A stretch of DNA of 64,000 nt from Brevibacterium limosum (GTDB lineage: Bacteria > Actinomycetota > Actinomycetes > Actinomycetales > Brevibacteriaceae). Shown one piece after another: positions 9,218-18,259 of the stretch (position 1 is its first letter; each line of letters opens with the position of its first letter). A model generated the notes under the pieces. That model did no database searches, had not been told where the DNA came from, and saw only the letters and a list, made by a program, of their open reading frames with translations. The translations under genes and the position numbers were made by a program. The DNA lies in assembly GCF_011617705.1 (NCBI RefSeq), contig NZ_CP050154.1:1612001-1676000 (forward strand), given 5' to 3'.

Positions 9218-10429
9218 ATGGTGGAACACGTGCCCATAGTGGCTTCTATGGCTAAACTGGCACCACCCGAGGCCCCACAGATGATCGGCCTCGACTGGGG
9301 AACGAGCTCGCTGAGAGCTTTCCTCATCGGCAGCGACGGACAGGTCCTCGCAGAACGCAATGGTTCCGACGGCATCATGGCCGTCAGCTCCGACACCACA
9401 GACCTCCGAGGCGACTTTTCCCGAGTCGCTGAAAACGCGGCCGGTGATTGGCTCGCCAGCTACGGCCCCCTGCCGATGCTCGCCTGCGGAATGATCGGCT
9501 CAACACAGGGTGTCGCCGAGGCGGGCTACCTCGAATTGCCCACCGACCTCAGCGACATGGGCGGGGAACTGACGACGGTCAACCTGACGACGGGTGACCT
9601 CCACATCGTTCCCGGCCTGCAGAAAACCCCGACCGAGGCGACCGCTCCCGACGTCATCCGCGGGGAAGAGACCCAACTGCTCGGCCTCCTCGGCAAAGAC
9701 TCAACACAGGGTGTCGCCGAGGCGGGCTACCTCGAATTGCCCACCGACCTCAGCGACATGGGCGGGGAACTGACGACGGTCAACCTGACGACGGGTGACC
9801 TCCACATCGTTCCCGGCCTGCAGAAAACCCCGACCGAGGCGACCGCTCCCGACGTCATCCGCGGGGAAGAGACCCAACTGCTCGGCCTCCTCGGCAAAGA
9901 AGAGGACGAACCCAGCACGGTGATCCTCCCTGGTACCCATACCAAATGGGTGAGCTGCCACCGACAACGAGTCACCGACTTCAACACCTCGATGAGCGGA
10001 GAGCTCTTCGGCCTGCTCAGCACGTCATCAATCCTCAGCCGCCTCGCTGAGCCCACCGCGGGCTTCCACTCCGAGGCCTTCGATTGGGGACTGAACGTCG
10101 GAGGCGACAACCCCGCCGCAGTGACGTCCTCAATCTTCTCGGCCCGAACCTGGGCCCTGGACGGACGCCTGCGCGCCGAAGAAATCAACGACTACCTCTC
10201 GGGAATACTTATCGGCGCCGAGGTAGCCCACCAGCTCACCGTGGTCGCCGAGTCGAGCGCCCCCGTCATCGTCTGCGGAACCACAGACCTGACGAAACGC
10301 TACACCCGCGCACTGCACCGAGCGGGTCGAGAGACGATCAACGCGAATCCGCGCGCTGCTGCCACCGGTCTCTTCCGTATTGCTGAACAATCCGGCCTCG
10401 TACCGACCAAGGAGCACACTCATGCCTGA
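9218..10429 (+). CDS. dgoK: 2-dehydro-3-deoxygalactonokinase with internal duplication
   Basis: The protein phosphorylates 2-keto-3-deoxygalactonate in the De Ley-Doudoroff route. Seen motifs are IGLDWGTSSLRAF near the N-terminus, ACGMIGS, PDVIRGEETQLLG and ILPGTHTKWV. It is 403 residues long, whereas the family is usually about 290-340. The excess is one exact 67-residue repeat that includes the PDVIRGEETQ motif, so that motif occurs twice. Removing one copy gives 336 residues. In-frame ATGs at 9218, 9248 and 9281 are possible starts; only the last has a GAGG upstream. The stop overlaps the aldolase start by 8 bp. Activity of the duplicated form is uncertain. Confidence 0.85.
   Translation: MVEHVPIVASMAKLAPPEAPQMIGLDWGTSSLRAFLIGSDGQVLAERNGSDGIMAVSSDTTDLRGDFSRVAENAAGDWLASYGPLPMLACGMIGSTQGVAEAGYLELPTDLSDMGGELTTVNLTTGDLHIVPGLQKTPTEATAPDVIRGEETQLLGLLGKDSTQGVAEAGYLELPTDLSDMGGELTTVNLTTGDLHIVPGLQKTPTEATAPDVIRGEETQLLGLLGKEEDEPSTVILPGTHTKWVSCHRQRVTDFNTSMSGELFGLLSTSSILSRLAEPTAGFHSEAFDWGLNVGGDNPAAVTSSIFSARTWALDGRLRAEEINDYLSGILIGAEVAHQLTVVAESSAPVIVCGTTDLTKRYTRALHRAGRETINANPRAAATGLFRIAEQSGLVPTKEHTHA
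9499..9900 (+). repeat. Perfect 201-bp tandem duplication inside dgoK
   Basis: Bases 9499-9699 and 9700-9900 read identically. The unit is 201 bp, or 67 codons, so the reading frame is kept. The lack of any mismatch points to a very recent event or to an assembly error. Confidence 0.93.
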
Positions 10430-11036
10430 AACTGTCCCCACCGGCCTCATCGCCATCCTCCGCGGTGTCCGCCTCGACGAAGTCCTCGACATCGCCGAAG
10501 GCATCGTCGCCGCCGGGTTCTCCGCCATCGAGGTTCCGCTCAACTCACCCGACCCGCTCGACTCGATCGCCGCGCTGGTCGAACGGTTCGGCAATGACCT
10601 GGAGATCGGTGCCGGCACCGTGCTCACCGCCAACCAGGTCCGCGAGTGCGATCAGGCCGGTGCCCGCATCATCGTCGCCCCCGACACAGATACCGAAGTC
10701 ATCCAGACCGCGCTCGGGATGGGACTCACCCCATACCCGGGAGCCGCGACGCCGACCGAGGCGTTCGCCGCCATCAAGGCAGGCGCCACCAAGGTCAAAC
10801 TCTTCCCCTCCTCGGCGGTGGGGATCAGCGGGATGAAGGCCTGGAGCGAGGTGTTGCCTACCGGCACCGAACTCTTTCCCGTCGGGGGAGTAGGAGTCGA
10901 CAACGCCGCCGAATGGCGGGGCGCCGGAGCCGCGGGCCTGGGCCTGGGGTCCTCGCTCTATCGCCGAGGCGACCGCCCCGATGACGTACGCGTGCGGGCC
11001 GAGGCGATTGCCTCGGCGTGGGCTCAATCCTTCTGA
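10422..11036 (+). CDS. dgoA: 2-dehydro-3-deoxy-6-phosphogalactonate aldolase
   Basis: I place the start at ATG 10422, behind AAGGAG, giving 204 residues; a TTG further upstream lies inside dgoK and is less likely. The protein has the KDPG/KDPGal aldolase pattern: IAILRG with its conserved Arg near the N-terminus, EVPLNSP, a GAGTVL segment, and a Schiff-base lysine in TKVKLFPSS, followed by PVGGVG. It splits 2-keto-3-deoxy-6-phosphogalactonate into pyruvate and glyceraldehyde 3-phosphate. ATGCCTGA is shared with the dgoK stop, so the two genes are probably translationally coupled. The order kinase-aldolase-dehydratase-transporter matches the pathway. Confidence 0.9.
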   Translation: MPETVPTGLIAILRGVRLDEVLDIAEGIVAAGFSAIEVPLNSPDPLDSIAALVERFGNDLEIGAGTVLTANQVRECDQAGARIIVAPDTDTEVIQTALGMGLTPYPGAATPTEAFAAIKAGATKVKLFPSSAVGISGMKAWSEVLPTGTELFPVGGVGVDNAAEWRGAGAAGLGLGSSLYRRGDRPDDVRVRAEAIASAWAQSF

Positions 11037-11071
11037 CCTCAACGACGATCACCGAACGAAAGGCAAGAACA

Positions 11072-12220
<1,149 letters not shown>

Positions 12221-12230
12221 GGAGAGACCG

Positions 12231-13535
12231 ATGACGAAGCTCGATAATCTGAAGGTCACTAAACCGACTCGAATCCGCTACATCATCGCGGTTCTCCTCT
12301 TCATCACCGTCGTCATCAACTACATGGACCGGGCAAACCTGTCCATTGCGATGCCGGCACTGTCTCAGGAATTCGATCTCACCACGGGGCAGCAGGGTCT
12401 GCTGCTCTCGGCGTTCGGATGGACCTACGCTGCGATGCAGCTGCCTGGCGGATGGCTCGTCGACCGAGTCCGACCGCGAGTCCTCTACGCCTCCTGCCTC
12501 GTGCTGTGGTCGCTGGCCACCCTGTTTATGGGAATGTCCGGCGGATTCGTCGCGCTCATCATTCTGCGGCTCATGGTCGGCGGCTTTGAAGCACCCGCGT
12601 ACCCGATCAACAACAAGGTCGCGACCGCATGGTTCCCGGAGCGTGAGCGCGGTCGAGTCATCGCCTTCTACACCTCCGGGCAGTTCATTGGTCTCGCACT
12701 GCTCACCCCGGTGCTCTCATGGCTGCAGACAGTGCTCACCTGGCACTGGGTGTTTATCCTCACCGGTGTCGTCGGCATCATCTGGGCCGCGATCTGGTGG
12801 TTCGTCTACCGCGAACCGCGCGACAAGGCCGGCGTCAACCAGGACGAAATCGACCTCATCGCCTCAGGCGGGGGACTTGTCGACGTCGAAAGCGGCGTGA
12901 AGAAGGAGGCGAAGCCGAAGCTCAAGTGGTCCGACGTCAAGGTCGTGCTGACGAGGCGGAAGCTGTGGGGCATCTACCTCGGCCAATTCTGTCTGACGTC
13001 GACGCTGTGGTTCTTCCTTACCTGGTTCCCGACCTACCTCGTCGACTACCGCGGAATGGACTACATCGAGTCCGGATTCATGGCGTCACTGCCGTTCATT
13101 GCAGCTCTCGTCGGTGTGCTGCTGTCAGGCACGGTCTCGGACCTTATGGTCAAGCGCGGCTTGTCACTCGGAATGGCCCGGAAGCTGCCGATCATCATCG
13201 GCCTGGCGATGACGGTGTTCATGCTCGGCGCGAACTACACGGACTCCTCGGTGTGGGTCATCGTGTTCATGTCGATCGCGTTCTTCGGCAATGGGTTCGC
13301 TTCGATCACCTGGTCGCTGGTGTCTGCGCTTGCACCTGAGCGACTGTTGGGTCTGACAGGAGGCATGTTCAACTTCATCGGCAACCTCTCGTCGATTGCA
13401 ACACCGATCGTCATCGGCTTCCTCGTCACCGACATCGACTTCGCCCCGGCGTTCGTCTACATGGCCGCCGTCACCATTGTCGGTGTGCTGTCTTACGTGT
13501 TCCTCGTCGGGAAGGTTGAACGCGTCGAGGAGTAG
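12231..13535 (+). CDS. dgoT: MFS transporter, probable D-galactonate importer
   Basis: This 434-residue, roughly 12-helix major facilitator starts 10 bp after dgoD. NYMDRANLSIAMPAL and WLVDRVRPR are typical of the anion:cation symporter branch that includes DgoT and other sugar-acid permeases. A central hydrophilic loop of about 40 residues separates the two halves. Its position as the last gene of the dgo operon makes proton-driven import of D-galactonate the likely job. The exact sugar acid cannot be proven from sequence. Its stop lies only 3 bp from the convergent end of the next gene. Confidence 0.85.
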   Translation: MTKLDNLKVTKPTRIRYIIAVLLFITVVINYMDRANLSIAMPALSQEFDLTTGQQGLLLSAFGWTYAAMQLPGGWLVDRVRPRVLYASCLVLWSLATLFMGMSGGFVALIILRLMVGGFEAPAYPINNKVATAWFPERERGRVIAFYTSGQFIGLALLTPVLSWLQTVLTWHWVFILTGVVGIIWAAIWWFVYREPRDKAGVNQDEIDLIASGGGLVDVESGVKKEAKPKLKWSDVKVVLTRRKLWGIYLGQFCLTSTLWFFLTWFPTYLVDYRGMDYIESGFMASLPFIAALVGVLLSGTVSDLMVKRGLSLGMARKLPIIIGLAMTVFMLGANYTDSSVWVIVFMSIAFFGNGFASITWSLVSALAPERLLGLTGGMFNFIGNLSSIATPIVIGFLVTDIDFAPAFVYMAAVTIVGVLSYVFLVGKVERVEE

Positions 13536-13538
13536 GTA

Positions 13539-14231
13539 TTACTCCAGACTCCGGACGATCCGACGGTTGCGGGCTTCAATAAACTCATTGTTCGCCTGCA
13601 GATAGTCGATGAGATCGCCCGGAGTCTTCGGCACAGCCGGGGTGGAGAAATCATCAAATCGATGTAGAAACCTGATCTGCGAAGTCTGGCTGTCCCAGAG
13701 GTCATCGAGGAGGAAGAACTCGACGTACTCCGGGAAGCTCGAGAACAGTTCGAAGAAGTCGGCGTATCTCTGCAGCGCGGTTGCCAAAGGGCTCGCTTCA
13801 CCGAGATAGTGACGGCGGATGCATTCGAGAGTGAGGTCGAAGCGGTCCGCGATGCGCGGGTGGAACCCCCTTGCACCATTGATTGTGGAAGCGCCATCAA
13901 TGCGATTGCCGGGAAAGATGATCGCGCTGCCGATCGTATAGCCGAGATCAGGCGGCAACGATGCAGACGGAATCTCTTTCACAACCTTGGCGGCGCGGCC
14001 CTTCAGCCGTGTCGTGATCGCATCACTGGACAGAGCGAATCGCCCGAGACTTGACTCGTGGAGAAGATAGGCGTTCTCACCTTGAGTCAGTGTGAAGGTA
14101 TGACCTGTTGGCAGTTGCTTGCTCCAGAGCCTCCGGTGATATTCGCGCAGTGTGGGGCTCAGCAGATCAGCGTCTTTTCCCGGAGGAGTGTCGGTGCGGA
14201 AATCGAATCCGACGTCAATCGTACTTTCCAT
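13539..14231 (-). CDS. Uncharacterised protein, DUF6994-like
   Basis: I do not know a function. The ATG at 14231 gives 230 residues; a TTG at 14252 is an alternative. A GGAGG lies 14 nt before the ATG, which is rather far. The N-terminus has DFRTDTPPGKDAD then SPTLREYHRRLWSKQLPTG, a pattern I associate with a family of uncharacterised proteins (DUF6994, by memory). No membrane segments or catalytic motifs stand out. It contains FFELFSSFPEYVEFFLLDD and ends in a charged tail. It is a lone gene at the edge of the accessory island, convergent with dgoT. Confidence 0.6.
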   Translation of the reverse strand: MESTIDVGFDFRTDTPPGKDADLLSPTLREYHRRLWSKQLPTGHTFTLTQGENAYLLHESSLGRFALSSDAITTRLKGRAAKVVKEIPSASLPPDLGYTIGSAIIFPGNRIDGASTINGARGFHPRIADRFDLTLECIRRHYLGEASPLATALQRYADFFELFSSFPEYVEFFLLDDLWDSQTSQIRFLHRFDDFSTPAVPKTPGDLIDYLQANNEFIEARNRRIVRSLE

Positions 14232-14322
14232 ATCTGAGCGACCAGCCTCCAAATCGGTTACCGGGGCAGTGAGAACGGCGCAAGGGTGTCAAGTCTATCG
14301 GGAACTTGGCCTAATCGTCTGA

Positions 14323-14451
14323 TTCGTTCCAGGTCAGAGCGCGTACTTTTCGCCTGAGCACATCCTGGGGAGAGAAGTCGACCTCATTCCCCGCAACGGG
14401 CTCAAGGCTTCGGTGTCAGAAACGGCGCTGCTCGATGAGGTTCCGCTGTGA
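14323..14451 (+). pseudogene. Remnant of MntA-type nucleotidyltransferase antitoxin
   Basis: An open stretch of 42 codons without a start ends at TGA 14449-14451. It reads HILGREVDLIPRNGLKAS then ALLDEVPL, which matches the C-terminal tail of minimal nucleotidyltransferases of the MntA type (GRxVDLxxxxGLKP...). The catalytic GSxARG and first DxD region is missing, and a stop codon lies directly upstream. It overlaps the next gene by GTGA, the usual arrangement in MntA-HepT pairs. The antitoxin is therefore lost. Confidence 0.55.
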
Positions 14452-14948
14452 CCCGTGACCCGAAGTGGCGGCTGCTCGACATGCTTTCCGCGTGTGAGGC
14501 CATCACAAGCTATCTGCAACGTGTTGGTTCGGACGAAGACATGATGTTTGACGCGATCAGAGTCCGACTGATCGAAGTCGGCGAAGCAGCGAAAGACGTG
14601 CCTCAGTCTGTGTTCGCCGGCGAGCCTTCGATTCCGTGGGCTGAAATCATCCGAATGCGCGATTCGCTAGAGCATCGATACTTCGACACATCAAGGACGA
14701 TCGTCTGGGTGACAGCCCGAGACGACATCCCCGAACTGGAAGCGGCCGTTCGCAGGATCGTCGCTGGCCTTGGCGGCCCTGAAGTCGGTGCCGGACAGCT
14801 AGAGCATCCGGTGAGTGAAATGGCTGGATTTGGCGTCGGTCGCTCACGCGGTGGGCTGACGACGAAGATGCACCGTGCCGTCGACCGGAATGGCCGCCCT
14901 CTGGCAGCTGTCGTAATCAGAGCGATCTGGACAGGGCAATCGCGATGA
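14448..14948 (+). CDS. HepT-type HEPN toxin fused to transposase scrap
   Basis: Residues 1 to about 112 are a HEPN-domain protein of the DUF86/HepT type, with the RX4HXY motif visible as RDSLEHRY. Such proteins are RNases held in check by a partner nucleotidyltransferase that AMPylates them. The family is normally about 110-140 residues. This one has 166, because from about residue 125 it runs into GVGRSRGGLTTKMHRAVDRNGRPLA, which is the start of the catalytic region of IS5-family transposases. Its antitoxin partner is a remnant, so the toxin has probably been inactivated or altered by the fusion. Confidence 0.65.
   Translation: MTRDPKWRLLDMLSACEAITSYLQRVGSDEDMMFDAIRVRLIEVGEAAKDVPQSVFAGEPSIPWAEIIRMRDSLEHRYFDTSRTIVWVTARDDIPELEAAVRRIVAGLGGPEVGAGQLEHPVSEMAGFGVGRSRGGLTTKMHRAVDRNGRPLAAVVIRAIWTGQSR
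14818..14948 (+). mobile_element. IS5-family transposase fragment
   Basis: In the HepT frame, RSRGGLTTKMHRAVDRNGRPLA is a hallmark of IS5-group transposases. Only about 40 codons remain and no terminal repeats are evident, so it is a scar of a former insertion. Confidence 0.55.
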
Positions 14949-15046
14949 ACGAGACATGCCATAGACGAATCATATGGTCAGGCTCAAACGTGACGAGCTT
15001 GATCGACTGAATGCAACAATCTGAAGATCCGGAGAATTGAGAGCCA

Positions 15047-18000
15047 TCATGTTGAGCGATTCGAGTTCGGCGGCGACAGATCGATTCGCAAATTGGACGT
15101 ATGAGGACCTAAGAATCGGATGAGCTCCTCCTGCCGGGGTTGTCCTAAGACGAACCGGTATGCTCCGACGGTCCGCACGAGGGAACGGTACTGACGGCTT
15201 TCCCGGCTCAGAGGCATCGCTGGCACATACCGCTCGATCTTCGCTTCACCGTCCTTCACCCAATATGGGTCGAGGAGCGAATCGCCCTCGGGACGCGCCG
15301 CTTCGGCCGCGCTGAACATCCGATCCCACGGGTCCTGGACGGTTTCTCCAAGCGCATACTCTGAGTATTCATCGGCAACGTTCTTCCGAACAGCATGGCC
15401 TTTGTACCTGTGGACTCGTCCCTCTCGTTGTTCAAGATCCACGGGGTTGGAGGGGAGATTCCAATGGACGACAGCGTGACTGTACGTATGGAAGTCGAGA
15501 CCTTCCTGCCCCACAGAGGTGCTTGCAAGGACAAACGGCCAGAACGGAGAGTTGAAGCTTTCTCTTACTGTGGCTTCACGTTCCGATGCGCCTTCGTTTG
15601 ATTGAACGCGGCCGAAGCGTGCCGCGATATGCGAATTTACTTGGCGCGTTTCAACGGTTGCTTGTCCATGTTGGTGACGGATGTCGTGGATGCTGTTCGG
15701 CGCGGTCCGAGTAGATGCGGCGCGGTGAATCTTGTCTGACAGTCTGTACGCTCGCTCGGCGGTGGAGAGCCCATTCAGCTCTGGGCTGAGCGTGTGACTG
15801 TATTCGTCCAGAACAGCTTGAAGGTTACCATCGAAGCAGTATCGAAGAACTTGCCTCCAATATGAATCGACGTCATCGCTCGAGTCATTTGTCGCTCCCC
15901 GAACGATGGCCATCAAGGTCGGTCGGTTGAAGAGGTTGCGCATGCCAAGTGCTGCGTGTAGAGCGTGTTGCCTTACCTCTGGGTCGTACAGCGCATCGGC
16001 GTCCTCCGATATGCGCGCTATTGCACGCAGCGCGCAGATTCCGGGAGCTGCGGCAGCGACCACTGTGAGCACAGTAGCGAGATCCTCTGGTGGCGGACCC
16101 AGCTCCTCCAACAGCGGGTTGAGAGCCCATTGTGCATGATCGGACAGTCGGCTTCCCCCGTCGCCCTCCGACCACCCTTCATAAGGGATCTGAGAATCCC
16201 ACCCCTCACGGGATGCAACGGCGTGATCAAGAAGAAAGGGCGCGACACCATACCAGCGACGGCGAAGTCCCTCTGCTCCTTTTTGAGGGTGGATGCCAGC
16301 ATCGTTCAGCATCGCTTTTATCCGGGCTTCCACGTTCTGTCCGTAGTTTTCAAGATCTAATGGCAGTCCCTGCCCGATGTCTTGCGCCACTGTGAGTGGG
16401 TCGCCTACTCGGGCAAGCGTGGGAGAAGGGTAGACCACACTGAGGTTTGGCAGGTTTCGAGGAAGATCTCGCTCCGCATCCCACCCGAACCTCAAAGGCG
16501 GGGATGTTGTTCGGTCATCATATGCTCGTCGCTTCTGCGACTCAGACGATGATGAAGCAACAGCGAGCCTCTCCACCTCGTAGCTCACAAGCGATGCGAT
16601 CGTCTTCGGAACGACATTCCACGCGGAGAAGATCAGTTTCTTGGTGAAACGCTGTGCTTCGTTGGTTGAATACGCCCCGCCTGGTTCGAAATACGGAAGT
16701 GAAGGGCTGATCCAAGCCAGCTTCCATGCGCCGCTGGATGTGAGATCCCCAATCAGCGCACGCAGTTTCGGATTGGCAGGGTCGACTCGCTTGTATTCGC
16801 GAATCGATGTCCACGACAGCAGAGATGTCTTATGACTGCGAAGGGTCTCGAGCAGTTCTCCGTTCTGAGCTTCGAGCTCGCTGAGGAACTTACTCTGTGT
16901 TTGGTACCCAGTCGGGTCCATCATGTTGTGCGTATAGGGGCCTGATCTCCAATACTCAAAAGCTCCGCCCGTTCCTATGACACGAGAGATGTCATCGAGG
17001 GCCCGCCATCCCTTGACATCGGGAGGAGTCAGAACGAGATCGCCGAACACCTTTTCTTCCAGCATCCCGTCCGCGTCGGCAGTGGCTGCAAGGCGTTCTG
17101 TTCTGGACATGACTGAACGCAGAGCCCGTTCCGCATCACTTCGAGCACGTTCTGCTCGTTCGATTCCATCGTCACTGTCAATCAGGATCCCTTTCCTCAT
17201 CACGCTCAAGGATCGAGCGATCGCCTGAGCCTTCTCCCGTCCGGCTAAGAAGGAAACGGTGTCAATGAAGTCCGTGTAGTGATCGTCGCCCTCGGCTTCA
17301 TCGGGCAACGTGTACATCTTGTACGGGGTTGCCGACAGGACCAGAGTCTTCGCTCCTTCGCCGTTGATCACTCGGTGTGCCAGCCTCTTGGCTTGGGGCA
17401 CGACAGAGGAATCGTCGTCAGCGAACAGGTTCTTGAAGCGTTGGAACTCGTCCAAAATGACTAGGTCAGGTTGAAGCTGTTCAAGAGCCGCATTCGCCAT
17501 CGCAACTCGCATGCGAGCGATGATCGGGTATCGGGAACGACGCAGCTCTTTCGTTCGATGCGGAGTATGCGCCCACCTCGATTGATGATCGAACAGCTCC
17601 TCGAGGAAAGGCTGCCCTTCAGCCCCTTGCTCATCTTCGAGGTGCGAACGAAACGAGCCGATGATGTCGGCTGACACCGGTTCCTGACTCTGTGCCGACG
17701 AGAGCTCCTCGTCGAAGGTCTCGACCGCTGCTCTTCCCGCAAGATAAGTGGACCATGATCTGCGTGAGAACTCCCTTTCAGGAAAGGCACCGGCGAGCAT
17801 TTGGTGCAGGAGAACCCGCTCAGCCACCGTTCCGGCGCCAGTTCCGAAGTTCAGAGAAGTTCCCGGTGTGAACGCGATGACCTGTACTCTGTGTTCGCCG
17901 GCGCTGCCCATCGTTCGCGGCAACAGGGTGAGCCGGTCCGCATTCGCCTGCACTTCGCCCTCGGTGAGTTCGGCCAGGCGGGCAAGGTTCTGGCGTGCGA

Positions 18001-18259
18001 TCTGCTGATTTGAGCAGATGTAGACGATCGTGATCGGTTTGTCAGCTCGTTCCGAAGCTTCCCAGAGATGATCGATAGTAAGCGCGGCGACGCCTTTCGC
18101 GACCATCGTCTTGCCAAGGCCGACCTCGTCTGCGACAAGGAATCTGTTCACTGCATCGTCGTCGCTCCACAGGCGCGCATATACGTGTTCAACTGTTGCG
18201 CGTTGGAACGGTTTCAGCCCCGCGAGAATCGATTCGACGTCAGGACGCTCTTCATTCAT
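15047..18259 (-). CDS. SNF2-like superfamily 2 helicase
   Basis: The start at ATG 18259 follows GGAGGG and gives 1070 residues; a longer version from 18301 lies within the upstream gene. Walker A is DEVGLGKT at residues 44-51, motif II is DEFQ at 270-273 (not DEAH), and the C-terminal core has TSVGQEGLDFH and DLEQREGRVHR near residue 930-960, as in SNF2/RapA-type translocases. A long middle region of about 600 residues between the two cores has no domain I can name. Its ATG overlaps the stop of the PLD-like gene as ATGA, so it is the third gene of a coupled set. The likely role is DNA translocation for a nuclease partner, which is inference. Confidence 0.78.
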   Translation of the reverse strand: MNEERPDVESILAGLKPFQRATVEHVYARLWSDDDAVNRFLVADEVGLGKTMVAKGVAALTIDHLWEASERADKPITIVYICSNQQIARQNLARLAELTEGEVQANADRLTLLPRTMGSAGEHRVQVIAFTPGTSLNFGTGAGTVAERVLLHQMLAGAFPEREFSRRSWSTYLAGRAAVETFDEELSSAQSQEPVSADIIGSFRSHLEDEQGAEGQPFLEELFDHQSRWAHTPHRTKELRRSRYPIIARMRVAMANAALEQLQPDLVILDEFQRFKNLFADDDSSVVPQAKRLAHRVINGEGAKTLVLSATPYKMYTLPDEAEGDDHYTDFIDTVSFLAGREKAQAIARSLSVMRKGILIDSDDGIERAERARSDAERALRSVMSRTERLAATADADGMLEEKVFGDLVLTPPDVKGWRALDDISRVIGTGGAFEYWRSGPYTHNMMDPTGYQTQSKFLSELEAQNGELLETLRSHKTSLLSWTSIREYKRVDPANPKLRALIGDLTSSGAWKLAWISPSLPYFEPGGAYSTNEAQRFTKKLIFSAWNVVPKTIASLVSYEVERLAVASSSSESQKRRAYDDRTTSPPLRFGWDAERDLPRNLPNLSVVYPSPTLARVGDPLTVAQDIGQGLPLDLENYGQNVEARIKAMLNDAGIHPQKGAEGLRRRWYGVAPFLLDHAVASREGWDSQIPYEGWSEGDGGSRLSDHAQWALNPLLEELGPPPEDLATVLTVVAAAAPGICALRAIARISEDADALYDPEVRQHALHAALGMRNLFNRPTLMAIVRGATNDSSDDVDSYWRQVLRYCFDGNLQAVLDEYSHTLSPELNGLSTAERAYRLSDKIHRAASTRTAPNSIHDIRHQHGQATVETRQVNSHIAARFGRVQSNEGASEREATVRESFNSPFWPFVLASTSVGQEGLDFHTYSHAVVHWNLPSNPVDLEQREGRVHRYKGHAVRKNVADEYSEYALGETVQDPWDRMFSAAEAARPEGDSLLDPYWVKDGEAKIERYVPAMPLSRESRQYRSLVRTVGAYRFVLGQPRQEELIRFLGPHTSNLRIDLSPPNSNRST

